Shown: positions 1 through 5,543 of the stretch, piece by piece
Layout of the letters: every line of letters begins with the position of its first letter
Position numbering within the stretch: the stretch's first letter is position 1
Origin: Chloroflexota bacterium
GTDB lineage: Bacteria; Chloroflexota; Limnocylindria; Limnocylindrales; CSP1-4
NCBI GenBank assembly: GCA_021815005.1
Contig: JAKAHL010000054.1
Coordinates: 1-9,427 of the forward strand
Direction of reading: 5' to 3'
DNA: 9,427 bases
Made by a program: the position numbers and the translations under genes
Notes under the pieces: model-generated
Seen by the model: only the letters and a program-made list of their open reading frames with translations
What the model was told of the DNA's origin: nothing
The model's database searches: none

Positions 1-1710
1 GTGGGCCGCGCAGCCGGCGCACGGAGCGAACGAGTGGACGACGCGCAGCGCCTCGAGCGGACGGGCGGGATCCGCCACGGCGATGCCGACCAGCGCCGCC
101 TCGACCGGCCCGCGCAGGCCCGTGGCGTCTCGCGGCGACAGGTTCCAGGTCGACGCGTCGATGACCTGGTAGTCGCTGACGACCTTGTCCCGGATGGTGA
201 CCCAGTGGGCGACGGTGCCGCGCGGCCCCTCGCCCAGCGAGAAGCCCTGCGCCTCGGACGGCCACGACGCCGGGTCCCAGAACGAGATGTCGGCGACGGA
301 CACGTCGCCGGTGCCGAGGTTGGTGCGCAGGTCCGCCAGCCAGGCCCCCAGGTGCCCGATCAAGATCTCCGCCTCGGCCGAGCGCGCGAGGATGCGGCCC
401 ACCACGCCTGCGAGGCTGCCCACCGGCTGCTTCAGGGGGGCGAGGCGTGCTGCCACCGCCGCCGCGACGTCGGCCTGGCCGTTGGCGAGTCCCACGAACA
501 CGCGGGCCAGCGGTCCTACCTCCATCGGGACGCCGCGGTAACGCGGCGACTTCACCCACGAGTACGCGCTCTCCCCTTCCAGCGACTGCAGGGGGAGCGC
601 CAGACCCGGCCAGGCAGGCGTGGTCTGGCCGCGGTCGCCCCCGAGCAGCACGTCGCTGCCGCCCGAGTAGCGGTACCAGGAGCTGACGACGGACTCCCCG
701 AACTCCGCGTCGCTCACGCTCTGGCTCGCCTCGAGGTTGCCCGCGTCGAGACGGCCCGTCGGGAGGAGCAGGTCGGGCCTGTCCACCGGGCCCCTCGGGT
801 ACTCCCCGGCCGACAGGTAGCCGCCGGGACCCGCGCCCACCCCGACGAAGTCCGGGTAGGCCGCCGCGATCAGCGCCACGTCGGGCACGAAGACCTGGGC
901 CACGAAATCGCGCGCCGTCGCCATCAGGTCCACGGCCAGCCCGAACCCATCCGCGCTGAGCGCCGCGGGAGCGTTGGCATCGGGAACCTGCGGGTGGTCC
1001 CGGCGGGTTGAGCCGGCCGGTCCGCCCCAGGGCGGCACCAGCGCCATGCCACCCACCAGGAACGTCTGCGGGTGCGGGTCCTTGCCGCCGAACAGCGCCT
1101 GGACGCGCACGAATTCGCGCTGCCAGTCGATGGCCTCGAGCATGTGGGCAACCAGCAGCAGGTTCTGCTCGGGCGACAGCCGGTACGCCGGGTGCCCCCA
1201 CCAGCCGTTGCCGAGCACCCCCGGGTGTCCGCTGCCGAGCTCGGCCGCGATGCGGTCACGCACCTTGGCGAAGTCGGCCGCAGCCGCGCCGGGGCGCTGC
1301 GCCTGGGTCGCCGCGAGGGCGGCCGTGGCCGCCGGGTCAGCGGTGGTTGCCGACTTGATGTCGGCCCAGTCGGCGAGCTGCGAGAGGTAGAAGTCCATGA
1401 CGTGGTCGCGGACCAGCATGGTGCCCGCCAGGAGGTTCCGGATGATCCGGGCGTTGACCGGGATCTTGATCCCCAGCGCGTTCTCCACCGCGCGCACCGA
1501 CGCCACCCCGTGGACGCCGCTGCAGGTGCCGCAGACGCGCTGCGCGAGCAGCCACGCGTCACGCGGATCGCGCCCTCGCAGCCCGGTCTCGAGGCCCCGG
1601 AACACCAGGCCGGACACCCACGCGTCCGCGATGCTGTCGCCGTCCAGCGCGAGCTCGAGACGGAGGCTCCCGCCCACGCGGGTGACGGGGTCGATGACGA
1701 TCCTGGCCAC
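1..1710 (-). CDS. [NiFe]-hydrogenase large subunit (group 1-like uptake enzyme), 3' end cut by window edge
   Basis: This is the catalytic subunit carrying the Ni-Fe(CN)2CO centre that splits H2. With the adjacent small subunit it forms the core dimer on the outer face of the membrane. The 570 codons in the window contain no stop. The first nickel motif is R58-x-C60-G-T-C63-S-G-V-H67, followed by the conserved ASVRAVENALG. The active-site-canopy Asp is probably D102 (RDHVMDFY), and the canopy Arg is about R497 (GEGPRG), followed by a typical TWNLSPRD block. The second nickel motif, SFAPCAGCAAH, supplies C564 and C567 and ends at the window edge. The residue before Pro-Cys is Ala562, where the family consensus is Asp. 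The stop codon and any C-terminal extension removed during maturation lie outside the window. The GTG start is one base after the small-subunit TGA, with GGAGGAGGG five bases upstream, so the pair is co-transcribed and probably co-translated. Family is clear (hyaB/hhyL-type); the subgroup cannot be fixed by eye. Confidence 0.95.
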   Translation of the reverse strand, partial: MARIVIDPVTRVGGSLRLELALDGDSIADAWVSGLVFRGLETGLRGRDPRDAWLLAQRVCGTCSGVHGVASVRAVENALGIKIPVNARIIRNLLAGTMLVRDHVMDFYLSQLADWADIKSATTADPAATAALAATQAQRPGAAAADFAKVRDRIAAELGSGHPGVLGNGWWGHPAYRLSPEQNLLLVAHMLEAIDWQREFVRVQALFGGKDPHPQTFLVGGMALVPPWGGPAGSTRRDHPQVPDANAPAALSADGFGLAVDLMATARDFVAQVFVPDVALIAAAYPDFVGVGAGPGGYLSAGEYPRGPVDRPDLLLPTGRLDAGNLEASQSVSDAEFGESVVSSWYRYSGGSDVLLGGDRGQTTPAWPGLALPLQSLEGESAYSWVKSPRYRGVPMEVGPLARVFVGLANGQADVAAAVAARLAPLKQPVGSLAGVVGRILARSAEAEILIGHLGAWLADLRTNLGTGDVSVADISFWDPASWPSEAQGFSLGEGPRGTVAHWVTIRDKVVSDYQVIDASTWNLSPRDATGLRGPVEAALVGIAVADPARPLEALRVVHSFAPCAGCAAH

Positions 1711-1711
1711 G

Positions 1712-3064
1712 TCAGCCCTCCTCCGTGTCGGAGCCGGGGGTGATGCCGGCCGCCGCGTCAGCGGTGGGCTCCGGCGTCGGCGGCGGCGGCGGAGCGGCGG
1801 GCGCCGGCTGGGCGATGCCGGGCGACGGGGCCGGCAGCGGTTCCGGAATGGGCGCGGGGGCTGGCTCGGCGACGCCGGGCGCCGGCGTCGGCAGCGGTCC
1901 CGGAACGACGACAGGCGCGGTGGAGGCTTGCGCCCCGGCCTCAGTCGACGGGCTGCCCGGCCCGCCAGCCGCGACGCTGGCCCGCTCGCGCGCGGCGATC
2001 ATGCGCCGCCGCTTGAACCGGGCACCCATGCCGACGGCATGCACTCCGGTCACGCCCGCGATCCCGCCGAGCAGGGCGCCGCCCACCATGTCCACGGTCA
2101 GGTTGGGGAGGAAGGGAACGGGCGACGGGAGTCGTCGGTAGGCGGGCCCCATCTCGTTCCAGAAACTGGGCGTCATGCAGCCGACGCAGCCGTGGCCCGC
2201 GTGGACGTTCCAGCTGACCTGCTCGCCGTACCGGACAGTCGGGCAGTTGCCCATGGTCTCCGGGCCCTTGCAGCCCAGCTTGTACAGGCACCAGCCCTTC
2301 TGGGCACCCTCGTCGCCCCACTCGAGGGCGAACTCGCCGAACTCGAAGTGGGGCCGCCGCTCGCACTGGTTGTGGATGAGGTCGCCGTAGGCGGAGAGCG
2401 GCCGCCCGGCGAGGTCTGCCGGGGGAAGCTGGTTGAACGTGATGTAGTGCACAAGCACCGACGCCAGGTTGACCGGGTTCACCGGGCAGCCCGGCAGCGC
2501 CATGTACGGCGTGCCGCCGACGAGGCCCTTGACCCCCCGGGCCTGCGTCGAGTTGTCGCCAGCCGCGGGCGCCCCTCCGTCGCAGGCGCAGGAGCCCACC
2601 GCGATCGTCGCGACGGCGCCCGCGGCGACGTCCCGGACCACGTCCGCCGCAGGACGGCCGCCAAGGAGGCAATAGCCGCCGGACGCGCGGTCGGGAACGG
2701 AGCCCTCCACCACCGCCAGGTAGCCGTTGGGGAACAGGTCCATCGCGCTCGTCAGGGCGAGCTGGGCGTCCCCTCCCGAGACGCCGAGGAATGCGTCGTG
2801 GTACCGGATGTCGAGCACGTCCAGGAACAGCGCAACCGTGTCCGGGCTGGCGGAGCGGAGCAGCGCCTCGGTGTCCCCGCCGCAGGCCTGGCCACGGATC
2901 CAGACCACCGGCAGGCGCTTGCTCGCCTCGACGGCGGCGGCGATGCGCGGCGCGTAGGCAGCGGGAAGGGCCAGGGCGGCAGCCATCGCGGCCGAGAACT
3001 GGAGGAAGGACCGGCGGGTCATCCCCCGTCGCACGAGCGCGGCGTACAGCCCGTCGTCCTGCAT
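1712..3064 (-). CDS. [NiFe]-hydrogenase small subunit, Tat-exported and membrane-anchored, with proline-rich tail
   Basis: This electron-transfer subunit has 450 residues, against about 350-380 usual for anchored members. Residues 1-45 form a Tat signal (TRRSFLQF at 16-23, then an Ala/Leu-rich core). Proximal cluster ligands are C61, D64, C159 and C193. D64 sits where most hydrogenases have Cys, giving CxxD instead of CxxC. This 3Cys/1Asp pattern is known from actinobacterial-type (group 1h) enzymes. An extra Cys, C161, lies two residues after C159. Distal cluster ligands are H231, C234, C259 and C265; medial ligands are C274, C293 and C296. A hydrophobic Gly-rich helix at about 321-347, followed by RFKRRRM, is a membrane anchor with a cytoplasmic end. 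Residues 384-434 are proline-rich and carry a 19-residue duplication. The ATG start has GAGGT six bases upstream. The unusual tail may bind a cytoplasmic partner, but that is inference. Clearly a hydrogenase small subunit; group 1h or a relative is likely. Confidence 0.95.
   Translation of the reverse strand: MQDDGLYAALVRRGMTRRSFLQFSAAMAAALALPAAYAPRIAAAVEASKRLPVVWIRGQACGGDTEALLRSASPDTVALFLDVLDIRYHDAFLGVSGGDAQLALTSAMDLFPNGYLAVVEGSVPDRASGGYCLLGGRPAADVVRDVAAGAVATIAVGSCACDGGAPAAGDNSTQARGVKGLVGGTPYMALPGCPVNPVNLASVLVHYITFNQLPPADLAGRPLSAYGDLIHNQCERRPHFEFGEFALEWGDEGAQKGWCLYKLGCKGPETMGNCPTVRYGEQVSWNVHAGHGCVGCMTPSFWNEMGPAYRRLPSPVPFLPNLTVDMVGGALLGGIAGVTGVHAVGMGARFKRRRMIAARERASVAAGGPGSPSTEAGAQASTAPVVVPGPLPTPAPGVAEPAPAPIPEPLPAPSPGIAQPAPAAPPPPPTPEPTADAAAGITPGSDTEEG
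1716..1724 (-). promoter_or_regulatory. Strong ribosome binding site of the hydrogenase large subunit
   Basis: GGAGGAGGG lies inside the last codons of the small-subunit gene, five bases before the GTG at 1710. It settles the GTG as the start of the large subunit and supports tight translational coupling of the two genes. Confidence 0.7.
1790..1903 (-). repeat. Two tandem 57-base units in the proline-rich tail of the hydrogenase small subunit
   Basis: Two adjacent 57-base units (1847-1903 and 1790-1846) encode residues 388-406 and 407-425. Both follow the pattern P-x-P-L-P-x-P-x-P-G-[VI]-A-[EQ]-P-A-P-A. A 45-base core (1863-1907 against 1806-1850) differs at only a handful of positions, and the reading frame is kept. 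This suggests in-frame duplication of a flexible linker-like segment. Confidence 0.85.
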
Positions 3065-3198
3065 CGGTTGACCTCGCCCATCCAGGCACCGCTGGCCGCC
3101 GGGGATCCGGGGGCGACAGCGGCACTACGGCCGGGACGCCGGTCCCCATCGTCGTCCGTGGGGGCCGGTGGGCTCAGACCCGATGGTCGCCGCGGCCC

Positions 3199-3234
3199 GG
3201 TGCCAAGGGCCCAGCCCGCGGGTGCCATGGGCCC
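3199..3234 (-). promoter_or_regulatory. Pair of 14-base direct repeats upstream of the hydrogenase operon (possible operator)
   Basis: GGTGCCAAGGGCCC (3199-3212) and GGTGCCATGGGCCC (3221-3234) differ at one base and start 22 bases apart, about two helical turns. They lie 135-170 bases upstream of the small-subunit start. The spacing suits a regulator binding one face of the DNA. No known regulator is assigned, and chance similarity in GC-rich DNA is possible. Confidence 0.35.
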
Positions 3235-3277
3235 CGGAACGCGGGCCGGTTGGGGCGATGGGACCTGCCGCCGGGTA

Positions 3278-3313
3278 CAGACGCCTGGGGGAAACCCCTG
3301 AGGCGCCCGTCTG
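3278..3313 (-). other. Hairpin in the hydrogenase leader
   Basis: CAGAC (3278-3282) pairs with GTCTG (3309-3313), GCCT (3283-3286) with AGGC (3301-3304), and GGGG (3288-3291) with CCCC (3295-3298) around a three-base loop. Small bulges separate the three stems. No T-tract follows on the minus strand, so it does not look like a terminator. It could be a 5' UTR structure or an inverted-repeat protein site. I matched it to no known riboswitch. Confidence 0.35.
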
Positions 3314-3357
3314 GTCCGGCCCGCCGCCGGCCTGCGGCCCACCGACGCCCGGCAACG

Positions 3358-3384
3358 AAAACCCCTCCGGCAGGACCGGAGGGG
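3358..3384 (-). terminator. Intrinsic terminator downstream of tRNA-Lys
   Basis: A perfect nine-base stem, CCCCTCCGG (3362-3370) with CCGGAGGGG (3376-3384), has a five-base loop. Read on the minus strand it is followed directly by TTTT (3361-3358). It starts about 20 bases after the encoded CCA of the tRNA and separates that transcript from the hydrogenase operon. Confidence 0.8.
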
Positions 3385-3405
3385 CTGCGTCGCGTGCGTG
3401 GAGTC

Positions 3406-3480
3406 TGGTGAGCCCGCAGGGATTCGAACCCTGAACCTAGGGATTAAGAGTCCCCCGCTCTACCGTTGAGCTACGGGCCC
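3406..3480 (-). tRNA. tRNA-Lys (anticodon CTT), 3' CCA encoded
   Basis: This 75-base gene folds as a full cloverleaf. The acceptor stem is GGGCCCG/CGGGCTC, the D arm GCTC/GAGC, the anticodon stem GGGGA/TCCCT with loop CTCTTAA, and the T arm CAGGG-TTCGAAT-CCCTG. Discriminator A and an encoded CCA follow. The anticodon at positions 34-36 is CTT, which reads the lysine codon AAG, the codon expected to dominate in a genome this GC-rich. It lies between the aldehyde dehydrogenase and the hydrogenase operon on the same strand. Confidence 0.97.
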
Positions 3481-3493
3481 AGAACCGGCCGAG

Positions 3494-3499
3494 AGGATA
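3494..3499 (-). promoter_or_regulatory. Possible -10 element of the tRNA-Lys promoter
   Basis: On the minus strand TATCCT lies 13 bases before the mature tRNA 5' end, a good place for a -10 box giving a short 5' leader. No TTGACA-like -35 is visible 17 bases further upstream, so the call rests on position and one hexamer. Confidence 0.35.
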
Positions 3500-3567
3500 G
3501 CGCATGTTGGGCGCTTCGCGCGATGCCCGGTGCCGCCCTGCCGCGAGCGGGGCCCCCGCCGCCGACG

Positions 3568-5064
3568 TCAGCTCGGCTGGTTGTCGATCTGGGCGCGCTG
3601 GAGCCGGCCGCTGAAGTCCACGTAGACCGCCTTCCACTCGGTGAACGTGTCGAGCGCCACGTGGCCCGCCTCTCGGTGGCCGTTGCCGGTGTCCTTCCAG
3701 CCGCCGAACGGCAGGTGCGTCTCGGCGCCCGTCGTGCCCGCGTTGACGTACACGAGGCCCGCCTCGAAGTCGCGCATCGCGCGGAAGGCCGTGTTCACGC
3801 TCTGGGTGAAGATGGACGCGGACAGGCCGTAGCGGGTCCCGTTCGCGGCCGCCATCGCCTCGGCGTAGCCGTCTGCCGGGATGACCGACAGCACCGGCCC
3901 GAAGATCTCCTCCTGCGCGATGCGCGCCATCGGGCCGACGCCGGTGAAGATCGTGGGCTGGTAGAAGTGCCCGTGGGCCAGCTCGCCCGCGGTCTCGCGC
4001 TCGCCGCCGCAGACCAGCTCGCCCTCGCCCCGGCCGATCGCCACGTACGACTCGACCTTTGTCGCCGCGGGGGCGTTGACGAGCGGGCCTACCTCGACCG
4101 ACTCGTCCAGGCCCGACCCGATCCGCAGCCGCTCGGCCCGCTCGGCCAGGCGCCGGACAAGCTCGTCGGCGATGGGCCGGTCCGCGATGACTCGCGAGCA
4201 GGCGGTGCAGCGCTGGCCCGTGGTGCCGAACGCCGACCACAGGATCCCGTCCACGGCGAGGTCGAGGTCCGCGTCGCGCATCACGACCACCGCGTTCTTG
4301 CCCCCGAGCTCGAGCGACAGGCGCTTGAGGCGCCGTCCGGCGCGCTCGGCGATGCTCCGGCCGGTGGCGGACGAGCCGGTGAACGAGATCACCGCCACGT
4401 CGGGGTTGTCCACGATGGCGTCGCCCGCCTCGCCGCCCGAGCCCGTGACCAGGTTGACGGTGCCCGCCGGGAAGCCCGCCTCCTCCATGAGCTCCACGAG
4501 GAGCGTGGCCACGTGGGGCGCGTCCGACGCGGGCTTGAACACGACGGTGTTGCCGCTGACCAGCGCGGGCATCATCTTCCAGCACGGGATCGCGATCGGG
4601 AAGTTCCAGGGCGTGACGATGCCGGCGATCCCGAGCGGCTGGCGGACGCTCATGGCCCACTTGTCCGGCAGCTCCGACGGCACCGTGTCGCCGAACAGGC
4701 GGCGACCCTCGCCCGCCATGAGGAACGCGATGTCGATGCCCTCCTGGACGTCACCGCGCGCCTCGGCGAGGACCTTCCCCATCTCGCGTGTCATCGCCCG
4801 GGCCAGGCGCTCCTTGTGCTCGGCCATGAGGGCCGCGAAGCGATAGAGGACCTCGCCGCGCTTGGGGGCGGGCGTCGCCCTCCAGCCCTTCGACGCCTCG
4901 CCCGCCGCCGCGACCGCCATCGCGACATCGGCGGCGCCGCCCGCCTGGAAGCGGCCGACCACATCGCGCGTGTCCGCCGGGTTGACGCTGTCGAACGTCT
5001 GGCCGGACACGCCGTCCACCCAGCGGCCGGCGATGAACAGCTGGTGCGTGGCGGGCTCGGGCAC
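3568..5064 (-). CDS. NAD(P)+-dependent aldehyde dehydrogenase
   Basis: This 498-residue cytoplasmic enzyme oxidises an aldehyde to the carboxylic acid using NAD+ or NADP+, and has the normal family length. The N-terminal part is the Rossmann cofactor domain, with TPWNFP (N154, oxyanion hole), K177 in the cofactor-binding FKPAS block and FTGS at 228-231. The general base is E252 in LELGGKN and the catalytic nucleophile is C286 in GQRCTACS. EEIFGP (385-390) and PFGGWKDTGNGHREAG (452-467) complete the family signatures. The GTG start is chosen because GGAGGT lies five bases upstream (5070-5075) and the protein begins with the usual 'FIAGRWVDG' entry. The frame stays open far upstream only because the DNA is GC-rich. 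The gene stands alone, 479 bases from the thiolase and 87 from the tRNA. The substrate cannot be read from sequence; semialdehyde-type substrates (for example alpha-ketoglutarate semialdehyde) are possible. Confidence 0.95.
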   Translation of the reverse strand: MPEPATHQLFIAGRWVDGVSGQTFDSVNPADTRDVVGRFQAGGAADVAMAVAAAGEASKGWRATPAPKRGEVLYRFAALMAEHKERLARAMTREMGKVLAEARGDVQEGIDIAFLMAGEGRRLFGDTVPSELPDKWAMSVRQPLGIAGIVTPWNFPIAIPCWKMMPALVSGNTVVFKPASDAPHVATLLVELMEEAGFPAGTVNLVTGSGGEAGDAIVDNPDVAVISFTGSSATGRSIAERAGRRLKRLSLELGGKNAVVVMRDADLDLAVDGILWSAFGTTGQRCTACSRVIADRPIADELVRRLAERAERLRIGSGLDESVEVGPLVNAPAATKVESYVAIGRGEGELVCGGERETAGELAHGHFYQPTIFTGVGPMARIAQEEIFGPVLSVIPADGYAEAMAAANGTRYGLSASIFTQSVNTAFRAMRDFEAGLVYVNAGTTGAETHLPFGGWKDTGNGHREAGHVALDTFTEWKAVYVDFSGRLQRAQIDNQPS

Positions 5065-5135
5065 GATGGACCTCCGGTGGGTGACGACGCGCCGATCGTC
5101 GGATGCGCGCCGGGGCCGCGTCAAACGGAGGTTCC

Positions 5136-5193
5136 GGGTTGCGCTCGCCCGTCCTGGGCTGCCCTCGCCCGTCCGGGTTGCGCTCACCCCGCG
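5136..5193. repeat. Three imperfect tandem units of about 20 bases upstream of the aldehyde dehydrogenase
   Basis: The units are 5136-5155, 5156-5174 and 5175-5193. All begin GGG[TC]TGC[GC]CTC[GA]CCC, and the first two also share CCCGTCC. They lie 72-129 bases upstream of the aldehyde dehydrogenase start, so they could be iterated regulator sites or simple slippage repeats. Confidence 0.55.
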
Positions 5194-5479
5194 ACGGCTT
5201 CCTCGATCCCGGCATGTCCGACCTCGGCGCCGCCCCGCGGCGGCCGGGCACAACCCGCCGGGCACACATCCCGCGGCATCGAGGTCGCGCTGCAGCCCGC
5301 CGGGCAGCCTCGCGACGCGAGCGCGGGGCTCGTGGCCCCGGCCGAGGGGCGGCCCGGTGCCTGCCACGCAACAGGACGACACCCGGCGCGCGGCATGTGT
5401 GCGCGTGGGGTTGCGGCCGGGATCGCCCGGTGGGCGCCCCTGGCCCGATGGGGGCCGGCGAGTTCCCTGCCGGCGGGGC

Positions 5480-5496
5480 CACCGCCCGTGGCGGTG
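5480..5496 (-). terminator. Weak candidate hairpin after the thiolase gene
   Basis: CACCGCC (5480-5486) pairs with GGCGGTG (5490-5496) around a three-base loop, 48 bases after the thiolase stop. No T-tract follows on the minus strand, so it is at most a weak or factor-dependent termination signal. Confidence 0.2.
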
Positions 5497-5543
5497 TGGC
5501 GGCCGGGGCGGAATGGCGTACGGCCTCGGGCCGCGAGCGGGCG

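Larger units (their letters stand above)
3065..3357 (-). other. Probably non-coding leader/promoter region of the hydrogenase operon
   Basis: These 293 bases lie between the hydrogenase start codon and the upstream tRNA terminator. Open frames exist on both strands, but their translations are Gly/Pro/Arg-rich with no recognisable domain and look like high-GC chance frames. The region does hold a pair of 14-base direct repeats and a hairpin, listed separately. I could not pick a convincing -35/-10 pair. Because the terminator isolates this region from the tRNA, the hydrogenase promoter should be here. Confidence 0.55.
5065..5543 (-). other. 479-base stretch without a convincing gene, upstream of the aldehyde dehydrogenase
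   Basis: All six frames have long open stretches, but the translations are Arg/Pro/Ala/Gly-rich and match nothing I recognise. Contents I can point to are a 20-base tandem repeat (5136-5193), scattered copies of GCCGGGCA (5243, 5257 and 5299) and a short hairpin at 5480-5496. The promoter of the aldehyde dehydrogenase and the end of the thiolase transcript should both lie here. A small hypothetical gene cannot be excluded. Confidence 0.5.

Noticed and set aside
1..3301. Long plus-strand open frames (1-1011, 1072-1743, 1397-3301)
   Set aside because: They are antisense to the two hydrogenase subunits, which carry full sets of metal-binding motifs. The plus-strand translations are Arg/Ala/Gly-rich without domains.
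3125..3355. Possible small gene in the hydrogenase leader
   Set aside because: The Gly/Pro-rich translation has no similarity I recognise and no ribosome site. It also overlaps the repeat and hairpin elements.
5184..5396. Possible 70-residue minus-strand peptide with two CPAGC motifs
   Set aside because: The CPAGC repeats come from two copies of a GC-rich CCCGCCGGGCA-type word. No supporting ribosome site or family resemblance was found.
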